This document shows positions 42,032 through 50,082 of a DNA stretch of 64,000 nt, piece by piece; position 1 is the first letter of the stretch; each line of letters begins with the position of its first letter. The notes under the pieces are model-generated. The model was not told where the DNA came from. It did no database searches and was given only the letters and a program-made list of their open reading frames with translations. The DNA is from an uncultured Lachnospiraceae bacterium (GTDB lineage: Bacteria; Bacillota; Clostridia; Lachnospirales; Lachnospiraceae): positions 61,059-125,058 of the forward strand of contig CACWHK010000002.1 in NCBI GenBank assembly GCA_902760755.1, written 5' to 3'. Made by a program: the position numbers and the translations under genes.

Positions 42032-43702
42032 ATGCGTTACTTTGTAACCGGAAAACAGGCAGCGGAGATTGACCGCTATACGATCGAAGAGGTGGGAGTG
42101 CCGCAGCTGGTGCTGATGGAACGGGCATCTCTTGCGGTTGCGGAAGCAGTGGAAGAACTCATTTCGGATAGAAACCATGACCGGATCCTGGTGGTTGCCG
42201 AAAGCGGCAACAACGGAGGGGACGGTGTGGCAGCGGCAAGGATCCTGCACCAGCGCGGTTTCCGGGTGGATGTATGGCTCCCGGGCGGACTCCCGAAACA
42301 ATCGGAGGCCTATAAGAAGCAGGTGGAGCTGGCCGGGAAGGCCGGGGTCCGTATGGTGAATCCTGCGGAAGCTGGCGAGTGTGGGTTTGACGAGGATCTC
42401 ACAGCATACCGGGTGATCGTGGATTCCATCTTCGGCGTGGGGCTTACCCGCGAGGTTCAGGGAATCCAGAAGGATGCGGTGGAAAAGATCAATGCTGCAA
42501 GAGAAACGGCTCCGGATATGACGGTTCTGGCGGTGGATATTCCTTCGGGAATCTCCTCGGAAACAGGCGAGGTGCTGGGGGTTGCGGTGAAGGCAGATAT
42601 TACCGTTACCTTCGGGTATGAGAAGGTGGGGATGCGCTTTGCAAAGAACCTTTGCGGAGCGGTTTCGGTAAAGGAGATCGGCTTCTACCTGCCGGATCCA
42701 TATGCAGTTTCCGGACTTCCCTATGGTTATGATGAATCGGATGTAAGACGACTGCTTCCTGCAAGGAGCAGCGATGGGAATAAGGGGAGCTTCGGTCATG
42801 TGCTGGTGGTGGCGGGCTCAAAGGATATGAGCGGAGCTGCGTTCCTGGCTGCGGAAGCGGCCTACCGGACAGGGTGCGGCCTGGTGAAGGTGGTAACTCA
42901 TGAGAGTAACCGTCCGGCACTGCAGCAGCTGCTGCCGGAGGCAATCCTGAAGTGTTATGATGATACCTGTCATTCAGAGGGGGCGCTTTGTGCCGGTGGC
43001 ACGCGACCGGTGCCGAACGACCAAGCGGCAGCGCGAAGTGAAGAATCCCGTGAACCGGATCCGATCCTCACGGAGGCGGAGCTTCGGTGGGCCAGTGCCG
43101 TGATCCTGGGACCTGGCCTGGGACAGAGTCCCGCAGCGCTTTCGCTGACGGAGACGGTTCTTCGGTATGCAACCTGTCCCGTGATCGCGGATGCGGATGC
43201 CATCAATCTTCTGTCGGAGCATCCGGAGCTGCTTGCGGAGACCGTAGGGAAGCGGCCTCTGGTTCTGACTCCCCATATGCTGGAAATGACACGTCTTGTA
43301 AATGAAACGGTTCATCCGGACCGGAAGGCAGTGGATCAGCTGAGGCAGAATCGGATTACAGTAACAATGGAACTCGCAAAAAAGTATCAGGCAGTCATCG
43401 CCCTGAAGGACGCCTGTACCCTGGTTCTGGACGGATCGAAGGAGGAAGCGGATACATTTCTTAATACCTCCGGAAATGATGCCATGGCCAAGGGCGGAAG
43501 CGGGGATGTGCTGACCGGTGTGATCGCGGGTCTTATCGCAGAGGGGCTTCCCGCACCGGAGGCTGCGCGTCTTGGGGTCTATCTCCACGGGCTGGCCGGA
43601 GATGCAGCAAGGAAGCAGCTGGGAGCCTACAGTGTGATCGCACGGGATCTGATCGATCAGATTCCCATGGTCATGGAAGGCGGGAGCAAAGCGGAAGGCT
43701 GA
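42032..43702 (+). CDS. nnr: Bifunctional NAD(P)H-hydrate epimerase/dehydratase
   Basis: A 556-residue repair enzyme for hydrated NAD(P)H. The N-terminal epimerase (about 1-215) has VVAESGNNGGDGVAAARIL and VDSIFGVGLTREV. The C-terminal ADP/ATP-dependent dehydratase (about 245-550) has KGSFGHVLVVAGSKDMSGA, LGPGLGQ, VIADADAINLL, TPHMLEM and AKGGSGDVLTGVIAGLI. Between LKCYDD and ILTEAEL about 30 residues are unlike the family and coincide with an in-frame DNA repeat (42968-43049). The insertion lies in a surface loop before the GPGLG motif, so activity may persist. Confidence 0.94.
   Translation: MRYFVTGKQAAEIDRYTIEEVGVPQLVLMERASLAVAEAVEELISDRNHDRILVVAESGNNGGDGVAAARILHQRGFRVDVWLPGGLPKQSEAYKKQVELAGKAGVRMVNPAEAGECGFDEDLTAYRVIVDSIFGVGLTREVQGIQKDAVEKINAARETAPDMTVLAVDIPSGISSETGEVLGVAVKADITVTFGYEKVGMRFAKNLCGAVSVKEIGFYLPDPYAVSGLPYGYDESDVRRLLPARSSDGNKGSFGHVLVVAGSKDMSGAAFLAAEAAYRTGCGLVKVVTHESNRPALQQLLPEAILKCYDDTCHSEGALCAGGTRPVPNDQAAARSEESREPDPILTEAELRWASAVILGPGLGQSPAALSLTETVLRYATCPVIADADAINLLSEHPELLAETVGKRPLVLTPHMLEMTRLVNETVHPDRKAVDQLRQNRITVTMELAKKYQAVIALKDACTLVLDGSKEEADTFLNTSGNDAMAKGGSGDVLTGVIAGLIAEGLPAPEAARLGVYLHGLAGDAARKQLGAYSVIARDLIDQIPMVMEGGSKAEG
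42968..43049 (+). repeat. In-frame repeat insertion inside nnr
   Basis: TGTCATTCAGAG at 42968 and GAAGAATCCC at 43040-43049 match the ends of the dispersed repeat at 16656-16690, with about 60 bp of hairpin-forming sequence between, including GTGCC-GGT-GGCAC (about 42990-43002). The frame stays open and adds roughly 30 residues (HSEGALCAGGTRPVPNDQ and following) to the enzyme. Confidence 0.65.
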
Positions 43703-43726
43703 AAGACGAATGGCGCTTATCTTTGG

Positions 43727-43755
43727 TTGAAATCTGACGCTGGTTCGTCTATACT
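43727..43755 (+). promoter_or_regulatory. Putative sigma-A promoter for the DUF6273 protein gene
   Basis: TTGAAA (43727-43732), 17 bases, TATACT (43750-43755), located 43 bp before the chosen ATG at 43799. Confidence 0.65.
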
Positions 43756-43798
43756 ATATGGGGTTTGAATGGACCTGTTCAAAGAAGAGAGGTTATGC

Positions 43799-44977
43799 AT
43801 GAAAAGATCATGGAAGAAGATGCTCTGCACCGGCCTAGTTGCTGCATTTCTCATGACGGAAGCGGCTCTTGGCGGAGGCTACAGAGCAGAGGCGGCGGAG
43901 GGTGAGTGGAAGCATACGAAAAGCGGCTTCTGGTTCCGTTACGCGGATGGCACCTATCCGGCGAATGAATGGCTGAAATATAATAATAAATGGTATCACT
44001 TTGACGAAGACGGTTACATGCAGACCGGCTGGCAGAAGATCGGGGGGAAATGGTACTTCCTCCGGAACAACGGTCAGATGCATACCGGCTGGAAGCAGTA
44101 CGAAGGAAAATGGTATTATCTTTCGGGAAACGGAGCCATGGTCACCGGCTGGAAGCAGATCCGCGGAGAGTGGTACTTCTTTACCGGCGGCGGGATCATG
44201 GTGACCGGCTGGAAGCAGACGAAGGACGGATGGTACTATTTCAATGAGGACGGGATCATGGTAACCGGAGAGCAAAGCATCGACGGTAAGGATTACATCT
44301 TTGACGACGAGGGCCTTCTGGTGGAACGGGTTGCAAAGCTTCGAAGCCTGGAGGAGGCGGAGGTCGGTGACTATGTGAGGTTCGGAAGCTATGAGCAGGA
44401 TAAGGATACCTCCAACGGAACCGAGCCTATCGAATGGATCGTAAAGGATGAAAAGGACGGAGCAAAGCTGCTCGTCAGCAGATTCATCCTGGATGCACAG
44501 CAGTATTATTCGGCGAAGGAAGCAACCACCTATGCAGACAGTACGGTTCGGACGTGGCTGAATGATACATTTTACAAGGCAGCCTTCGACGGGACGGAGA
44601 AGAATAAGATCCAGTCCACCACCGTGGTGGCGGAGGATAATCCGAAGTACGGAACGGATGCGGGACTGAATACGAAGGACAAGGTGTTCCTTCTCAGCGT
44701 CTCGGAGGCAACGCAGTATTTTGATGCGGATTCCAACGGGATCAATAAGTCAAGAGCCGCAACTCCCACACTTTACGCAGAGAAGCGGGGCGTATGGGTC
44801 AATCAATCAAGTACGTCTGACTGGTATTACGGCAACGGCTGGTGGTGGCTTCGGACACCCGGCTACGAGGCGAATAATGCGGTCTTTGTAAACTATAACG
44901 GAGGCATTCTGGATGGCGGAAGCCGTGTGAACCGTACGGATGTGGGAATCCGTCCGGCGATCTGGGTGAAGCCGTAA
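43799..44977 (+). CDS. Secreted cell-wall-binding repeat protein with DUF6273 domain
   Basis: A 392-residue exported protein: signal peptide (MLCTGLVAAFLMTEAALGG), about six wall-binding repeats (KWYHFDEDGYMQTGW type, about residues 30-165), and a C-terminal DUF6273 region (about 185-392) with VGDYVRFGSYEQD, PIEWIVKDE, ADSTVRTWLNDTFY, WWLRTPGYE and DVGIRPAIWVKP. The function of DUF6273 is unknown; it is common in surface proteins of gut Firmicutes. The GAGAGG site favours ATG 43799 over the in-frame ATG at 43769. Confidence 0.87.
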   Translation: MKRSWKKMLCTGLVAAFLMTEAALGGGYRAEAAEGEWKHTKSGFWFRYADGTYPANEWLKYNNKWYHFDEDGYMQTGWQKIGGKWYFLRNNGQMHTGWKQYEGKWYYLSGNGAMVTGWKQIRGEWYFFTGGGIMVTGWKQTKDGWYYFNEDGIMVTGEQSIDGKDYIFDDEGLLVERVAKLRSLEEAEVGDYVRFGSYEQDKDTSNGTEPIEWIVKDEKDGAKLLVSRFILDAQQYYSAKEATTYADSTVRTWLNDTFYKAAFDGTEKNKIQSTTVVAEDNPKYGTDAGLNTKDKVFLLSVSEATQYFDADSNGINKSRAATPTLYAEKRGVWVNQSSTSDWYYGNGWWWLRTPGYEANNAVFVNYNGGILDGGSRVNRTDVGIRPAIWVKP

Positions 44978-45001
44978 CAAAGCTTAGAAAGAAGGCGAAT
45001 T

Positions 45002-46168
45002 ATGAATCCGGTGAAACCATATCACAGGATTGAGGCAAGGATCGACCTTTCGGCGATCCGGAGAAACATAGAGACGGTGCAGGCACTGAATCCCGCGGAC
45101 CGAAAGACTCTGCTGGTCATTAAGGCAGACGGCTACGGTCACGGTGCTGCGGTGCTGGCGGAGAAACTGGATGATCTGGCAGACTACTACGGTGTGGCTG
45201 AGATCGACGAGGCCGTGGAGCTTCGGAACAGCGGAGTAACGAAACCCATCCTGATCCTCGGCTACACGGATGAGACGGAGTATGAGGACCTGATCAACTA
45301 TGATATCACCCAGGCAGTCTATGATGTAGAACGCTGCCGTTCCCTGTCCCGCCTGGCGGAGGCCATGGGAAAGAAGGCAAGGGTTCATATCAAGGTGGAT
45401 TCCGGAATGCACCGGATCGGTTTTCAGGCGGATGCCGAGGGTGTGGCAGCGGCAGAGGAGCTGTTCTCCATGCCCGGGCTTTCCATCGAAGGAATCTTTA
45501 CACATTTTGCAAAGGCGGATGAGAAGGATAAGACATCCGCAAATGCACAGTACGAAGCATTTTCATGGTTTGTAAAAACCCTGGAGGATAAGGGATACAA
45601 CCTGGGAATCCGGCATATCGACAACAGTGCCGGGGCCATGGAGCTGCACTCAAAAGGATTTGACATGATGCGGCTCGGCATAGTAATATATGGTCTGTAT
45701 CCGTCGGAGGAGGTGGATAAGTCGGTGGTGATCACCCCTGCCATGCAGCTTGTGAGCCATATCACGCACGTGAAGACGCTCCCGGCCGGCAGCGGCATCA
45801 GCTACGGACATACTTTCGTGACGGAGCGGGAAACCCGGGTAGCTACGGTATCCGCAGGCTATGCGGACGGGTACCCGAGAGCGCAGTCCAACTGCGGACG
45901 TGTGCTGATCCACGGAGAGTACGCACCGATCCTCGGTCGTGTCTGCATGGACCAGTTCATGGTGGATGTAACCCATATCCCGGAGGCCGGCGTGGGCGAC
46001 GAGGTTGTCCTGATCGGAACGGATGAGGGGAAGAGCATCTCCGTGGAAGAGGTTGCGGAGCCTGCAGTCAGCTTCAACTATGAGCTTGTCTGCAATGTGG
46101 CAAGACGTGTGCCCCGGGTCTATATCGAGGACGGGACCACGATCGGAGAAGTGAACTATCTAAGATAA
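45002..46168 (+). CDS. alr: Alanine racemase
   Basis: A 388-residue PLP enzyme converting L- to D-alanine for peptidoglycan. The PLP lysine is in LVIKADGYGHGAAVLAEKL, the second catalytic Tyr in ISYGHTF, and GYADGYPRAQSN and GRVCMDQFMVDVT are conserved. The length is normal. It lies nine bases before the CBS/CorC-like gene. Together with the racemase at 51451 it gives this window two D-amino-acid-forming enzymes. Confidence 0.95.
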   Translation: MNPVKPYHRIEARIDLSAIRRNIETVQALNPADRKTLLVIKADGYGHGAAVLAEKLDDLADYYGVAEIDEAVELRNSGVTKPILILGYTDETEYEDLINYDITQAVYDVERCRSLSRLAEAMGKKARVHIKVDSGMHRIGFQADAEGVAAAEELFSMPGLSIEGIFTHFAKADEKDKTSANAQYEAFSWFVKTLEDKGYNLGIRHIDNSAGAMELHSKGFDMMRLGIVIYGLYPSEEVDKSVVITPAMQLVSHITHVKTLPAGSGISYGHTFVTERETRVATVSAGYADGYPRAQSNCGRVLIHGEYAPILGRVCMDQFMVDVTHIPEAGVGDEVVLIGTDEGKSISVEEVAEPAVSFNYELVCNVARRVPRVYIEDGTTIGEVNYLR

Positions 46169-46176
46169 GGAGTTCT

Positions 46177-46980
46177 ATGTTCAGAAAAAAAGACGAAGAG
46201 CAGGTCGAGGAAGAGATACTGTCCATGGTCGAAGAGGGCCAGGATCAGGGCTTCATCCATGAAGAGGAAGCGGAAATGATCTCGAACATCCTGGACTTTG
46301 ATGACAAGGATGCCCATGACATCATGACGGCGCGGAACCGGGTCTTTGCCATCGAGAAGGGAACCACCATCGAGGCAGCCCTCCGGAAAGGACTGGAGAG
46401 CAGCTACTCCCGGTTTCCGGTGTATGAGGATGAGATCGATAACATCCAGGGCGTTCTTCTTCTGAAGGATCTGATGGCAGCTTATCTGGACGGACATGGG
46501 GCAGAACCCTGTGAGTCCATGATGGAGGAACCCATCTTCATCCATCCGACCTATGATATCTCAAAGCTGCTTCGTAAGATGCAGCAGGAGAAGATGCATC
46601 TCGCCGTGGTTGTGGACGAGTACGGCCAGACCGACGGGATCGTAACCCTTGAGGATATCATCGAGGAGATCGTCGGAAGCATTCAGGACGAGCATGATGA
46701 GGATGAGAATGAGGCTACCCGGACCGCGGATGCGGGCTATGTGGTGGATGGTCTGATCTCCCTGAATGATCTGGAGGAGGTGCTCCCCGAGATCGAGCTT
46801 CCGGAGACGGATATCGAGACGCTGAATGGTTTTCTGCTGTACAAGCTCGGACGGCTTCCGAAGGAGAATGAGGAGATCGAGATCGAGTTCGGAGGGTATC
46901 TGTTTCGACCGCTGGAGATCCGGGATCAGGTGATCCAGAGTGTGAAGATCCTTCCGGTGGAGAAGCAGGAAGAGAAGTAG
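46177..46980 (+). CDS. CBS-domain protein with CorC/HlyC C-terminal domain
   Basis: A 267-residue soluble protein with a CBS pair (about residues 40-165; MTARNRVFAI, SRFPVYEDEIDNIQGVLLLKDLM, MHLAVVVDEYGQTDGIVTLED) and a CorC_HlyC domain (about 180-262). The membrane DUF21 domain of the longer family is absent, as in CorC. It may regulate metal-ion transport; the role is inferred from family only. An AAGGAG site five bases upstream sets the start. Confidence 0.88.
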   Translation: MFRKKDEEQVEEEILSMVEEGQDQGFIHEEEAEMISNILDFDDKDAHDIMTARNRVFAIEKGTTIEAALRKGLESSYSRFPVYEDEIDNIQGVLLLKDLMAAYLDGHGAEPCESMMEEPIFIHPTYDISKLLRKMQQEKMHLAVVVDEYGQTDGIVTLEDIIEEIVGSIQDEHDEDENEATRTADAGYVVDGLISLNDLEEVLPEIELPETDIETLNGFLLYKLGRLPKENEEIEIEFGGYLFRPLEIRDQVIQSVKILPVEKQEEK

Positions 46981-47053
46981 GCGGTACATTTAATATGATC
47001 ATCATGGTTGCTGCAGAGCAGGGACCATAAAAAAATATGGAAAGAGGTTTTTT

Positions 47054-47788
47054 ATGTCAGGACATTCAAAATTTGCGAACATCAAGCACAAGAAAGAGAA
47101 GAACGATGCAGCCAAGGGCAAGATCTTTACCATCATCGGTCGTGAGATCGCCGTTGCCGTAAAGGAAGGCGGACCGGATCCGGCCAACAACTCCAAGCTG
47201 CGTGATGTGATCGCCAAGGCAAAGGCCAACAATATGCCGAATGATACCATCGACCGCGGTATCAAGAAGGCTGCAGGCGATGCGGGCAACGTAAACTATG
47301 TTGTGAATACTTATGAGGGCTATGGCCCCTCCGGAACCGCCATCATCGTCAGCTGCCTGACCGACAACAAGAACCGTACCGCATCCAATGTCCGGAATGC
47401 GTTCACGAAGGGTGGCGGAAATGTAGGTACCACAGGCTGTGTATCCTACATGTTCGACGAAAAGGGGCAGATCATTGTTGCGAAGGAAGAGTATGAGACC
47501 ACCGCGGATGATCTGATGATGCTGGCTCTGGAAGCCGGCGCTGAGGACTTCTCCGAGGAAGAGGACAGCTACGAGATCCTTACCGTACCGGCAGACTTCT
47601 CGGCAGTCCGCGAAGCCCTGGAAGCCGCAGGCGTCCCCATGGCCTCCGCCGAAGTCACCATGATCCCCCAGAACTACGTAACCCTGACCGACGAGAAGGA
47701 CATCAAGAATATTCAGCGTATTCTCGATCTTCTCGACGAAGATGATGACGTCCAGGCGGTTTATCATAACTGGGACGATGAAGAGTAA
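47054..47788 (+). CDS. yebC: YebC/PmpR-family regulatory protein
   Basis: A 244-residue protein with the invariant start [22 protein letters not shown], and [22 protein letters not shown] and FDEKGQI segments. Members act as DNA-binding regulators or help ribosomes translate proline-rich stretches; which applies here cannot be told. The stop codon lies inside the outer arm of branched element copy C, so the element begins within the gene. Confidence 0.94.
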   Translation: MSGHSKFANIKHKKEKNDAAKGKIFTIIGREIAVAVKEGGPDPANNSKLRDVIAKAKANNMPNDTIDRGIKKAAGDAGNVNYVVNTYEGYGPSGTAIIVSCLTDNKNRTASNVRNAFTKGGGNVGTTGCVSYMFDEKGQIIVAKEEYETTADDLMMLALEAGAEDFSEEEDSYEILTVPADFSAVREALEAAGVPMASAEVTMIPQNYVTLTDEKDIKNIQRILDLLDEDDDVQAVYHNWDDEE

Positions 47789-47975
47789 CTATTTGCAGTC
47801 GCATATACAAGAGAACACCCGCGCGTGCTTGCACGCAAGCGGGTGTTCTCTTTGTATATGCGAACCTGCGAAGCAGGGACCGAACGAACCGTCGCAGACG
47901 GGAGCGCCGAAGGCGCGGCGGACGCACGGAGTGCGGACGGTCTGCGATCGGGACGTTTGGTACTGCAAATAGTTA
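47786..47975. repeat. Branched intergenic element, copy C (about 190 bp)
   Basis: Outer arms TAACTATTTGCAGT (47786-47799, including the yebC stop) and its reverse complement (47962-47975). Inside: a long hairpin (47801-47822 with 47839-47861, one bulge); CCTGC-GAA-GCAGG (47865-47877); stem ACCGAACG/CGTTTGGT; stem GTCGCAGAC/GTCTGCGAT (47891-47899, 47940-47948); and inner mini hairpins GCGCC-GAA-GGCGC (47904-47916) and CGCAC-GGA-GTGCG (47923-47935). The stem order equals copies A and B. The long hairpin, followed by TTTGT within its arm, may end yebC transcription. Confidence 0.82.
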
Positions 47976-48121
47976 TCACCCCGGAATCGAAGCAGGGACC
48001 GAACGAACCGTCGCAGACGGGAGCGCCGAAGGCGCGGTGGACGCACGGAGTGCGGACGGTCTGCGACCGGGACGTTTGGTACTGCAAATAGTTATCACCC
48101 CGGAATCGAAGCAGGGACCGA
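47869..48121. repeat. 119-bp tandem duplication of part of element C
   Basis: Segment 47869-47987 is repeated at 47988-48106 with two differences seen, followed by a 15-base start of a third copy (48107-48121). The unit holds the 3' half: the P3 arm, the P4-P6 stems and the 3' outer arm. One difference turns the G-T pair at the end of the GTCGCAGAC stem into G-C, which keeps pairing. Confidence 0.9.
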
Positions 48122-48479
48122 CCAGGAGATTGGTATTTCGGCTAATCATAGGTTTATTCTTAAGGAGAATATTAGCCTAATTGGCGTAGATTTATGATCC
48201 CAGGAGCATGAAGAGCTAATGAATAGCTTGAAATGGATAATCAGTTAGCTGCGCTGAGAGAAAACATGGAAAAATAGAGAAAAATGACTAATTCCTTGAA
48301 TTTAAACTGATTCATGATTAGCTTTTTATGAAATTGTGCTTTTCAGTCAGGGGTATTATAAGTACATATCCCATGCAAGCTCACCACGCACCCGTTGGGA
48401 GCCGCTACGTCGCGAACGGTAGCGCGAGCGGTGTCGCGGGAGGGAATGCGGCAGCATGTTACAGTGCATACGTCACTCA
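48122..48479. other. AT-rich gene-free region between yebC and the murE-like gene
   Basis: No gene or RNA gene was recognised. Base composition is more AT-rich than the flanks up to about 48350. GGCTAAT (48140-48146) pairs with ATTAGCC (48171-48177) around a smaller ATTCT/AGAAT stem. From about 48385 a GC-rich part holds CGCTAC...GTAGCG pairing and short palindromes like those in the other repeats. It looks like decayed repeat sequence. Confidence 0.4.
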
Positions 48480-48511
48480 TAAAAAAAACCCCGACCATAA
48501 CAATCGGGGTT
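48480..48511 (-). terminator. Terminator of the murE-like/ATP-grasp operon
   Basis: On the minus strand AACCCCGA pairs with TCGGGGTT (48504-48511 with 48487-48494), followed by a run of T residues (A-run 48480-48488 on the + strand). It lies 10 bp past the ligase stop. Confidence 0.9.
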
Positions 48512-48520
48512 AAAACCATA

Positions 48521-50020
48521 TTAGTGTGTCGCATCATATTCCGCGAGCGCGGCCTTGGTGAGTTCGACGTCGGACAGGCAGGGAATATACTCCCGGCCGT
48601 ACTTCTGCCTCGTCTCATCTCCTTTGCCGGTAATCAGTATCACCGTCGGTCCCTCGCACTCCCGGATCGCAGCCCGTATCGCCTCACCGCGGTCCTCGAT
48701 CATCTCCACCGCACAGTCCACATACTGCGCGATATCTCTGGAGATTTCCTCCACGGGTTCCTCTCCCGGATCCTCCGCACAGAGGAACACCTTCCTGCTG
48801 TACTGTCCTGCGATGGTTCCCAGATCTCTTCTTCTTACCAGCGCCTTCTTCCCCGGGCATCCGAACACGGCCAGAATGTCATGCTTCGGGTATTCCTCCC
48901 GCATGGAAGAGAAGAGCTTCTCGAAGGAAAGCTTGTTGTGTGCGTAATCCACGATGGCCATGATCTTCCCGTCAGCGGAGTTGTAGCACTCCATACGTCC
49001 CTTGGAACGGGCACGGAGCAGTCCGGATTTGATGAAGGGAAGGGGGATTCCATATACATTTGCAACGGTGATGGCAGCCAGAGCGTTCTCCACATTGAAG
49101 AGCCCGGGGATCGTCAGCACGAATTCCTCGTCGAAGCGCTCACATTTTACACGGAAATGTGTTTCATTTCCCACCTTTTTGATATCGTAACCGTAGACGT
49201 CACTGCCTTCCTTCCGACCGAAGGTGATCACCCGGTCGGATTCCCTTGCAGCCTCCATCACGTCCTCGAAACGGTCGGTATCCGTGTTGACGATGGCCGT
49301 GCGAGCCTGGCTGAAGATTCGCAGCTTGGAGGCAAAGTAGTCCTCCATGGAAGGGTGCTCGATAGGACTGATATGGTCCTCGGAGATATTCATGAAGACT
49401 GCAACATCGAAGGTGATCTCATCCACACGGTTGTATTTCAGGGCCTGGGAGGAAACCTCCATGGTCAGGAAATCGATATGGCTGTCCACTGCATTCCGGA
49501 AATGTCGCATCAGCTCCACGGATTCCGGTGTGGTGATATGAGACTCCTGCAGGGACACGCCGTCATAGGTGTCGATGGAGGAGATCACAGCACTTTCGGG
49601 TTCACCGCGGTCTGCCAGGAAGTCGTCCAGGATTGCCTTCAGATAGTAGGTGGTGGTGGACTTGCCCTTGGTTCCGGTGATACCGGTCAGATGCAGCTGG
49701 GTTGCGGGTGAGCCGAAGAAGAGGTCTGCCAGATAAGGCATGGCTCTTCGGATATCGGATACCAGCATGGCCGGAAGCTCCGTGTTGTGATACAGGGTCT
49801 CGCTGACATAGCAGACAGCACCGCGGGCTGCGGCGTCTGCCACATATTCCTCACGGAAGGCTGCACCCTTGCAGATAAAGAGAGTTCCGGGGGTAACATC
49901 CTTTGAATTGTAGGTAAGCCCGGTGATCAGGGTATCCTTTACCTCGGGAAACTGGCCCTTCACAAGAAGGTGTGCCTCCCGAAGCCGACGGGCGTAGGTT
50001 TCCAGTGTGTATTGTTTCAT
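48521..50020 (-). CDS. MurE-like UDP-N-acetylmuramyl-tripeptide synthetase
   Basis: A 499-residue Mur ligase: N-terminal UDP-binding part (about 1-100), central ATPase with GITGTKGKSTTTYYL, VSSQALKYNR, the ligand histidine in NISEDH, and the carbamylated-Lys region YFASKLRIF, and a C-terminal domain with YAHNKLSFEKL and GKGDETRQ. The DNPR-type motif that selects meso-diaminopimelate reads EDPGEEP, so the added residue may differ. ATG 50020 follows AAAGGA; the longer in-frame start at 50056 lies inside a dispersed repeat. It follows an ATP-grasp gene in the same operon. Confidence 0.88.
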   Translation of the reverse strand: MKQYTLETYARRLREAHLLVKGQFPEVKDTLITGLTYNSKDVTPGTLFICKGAAFREEYVADAAARGAVCYVSETLYHNTELPAMLVSDIRRAMPYLADLFFGSPATQLHLTGITGTKGKSTTTYYLKAILDDFLADRGEPESAVISSIDTYDGVSLQESHITTPESVELMRHFRNAVDSHIDFLTMEVSSQALKYNRVDEITFDVAVFMNISEDHISPIEHPSMEDYFASKLRIFSQARTAIVNTDTDRFEDVMEAARESDRVITFGRKEGSDVYGYDIKKVGNETHFRVKCERFDEEFVLTIPGLFNVENALAAITVANVYGIPLPFIKSGLLRARSKGRMECYNSADGKIMAIVDYAHNKLSFEKLFSSMREEYPKHDILAVFGCPGKKALVRRRDLGTIAGQYSRKVFLCAEDPGEEPVEEISRDIAQYVDCAVEMIEDRGEAIRAAIRECEGPTVILITGKGDETRQKYGREYIPCLSDVELTKAALAEYDATH

Positions 50021-50041
50021 GTCGGTGTCCTTTCGAAAACG

Positions 50042-50076
50042 AGATTCTTCACTCATTTCATTTGTTCAGAATGACA
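50042..50076 (-). repeat. TGTCATTCTGAA...GAAGAATCT dispersed repeat
   Basis: On the minus strand the segment reads TGTCATTCTGAAC to GAAGAATCT. It fills most of the 62-bp gap between the ATP-grasp and murE-like genes and supplies a spurious upstream start codon for the latter. Confidence 0.6.
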
Positions 50077-50082
50077 AAATTC

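Noticed and set aside
47869-48121. Tandem repeats considered as a CRISPR array
   Set aside because: The unit is 119 bp and continuous, with no short repeat/spacer alternation, and no cas genes are nearby.
48122-48479. Possible tRNA or other small RNA gene in the AT-rich gap
   Set aside because: No cloverleaf, no T-loop GTTCRA pattern in the right place and no promoter was found.
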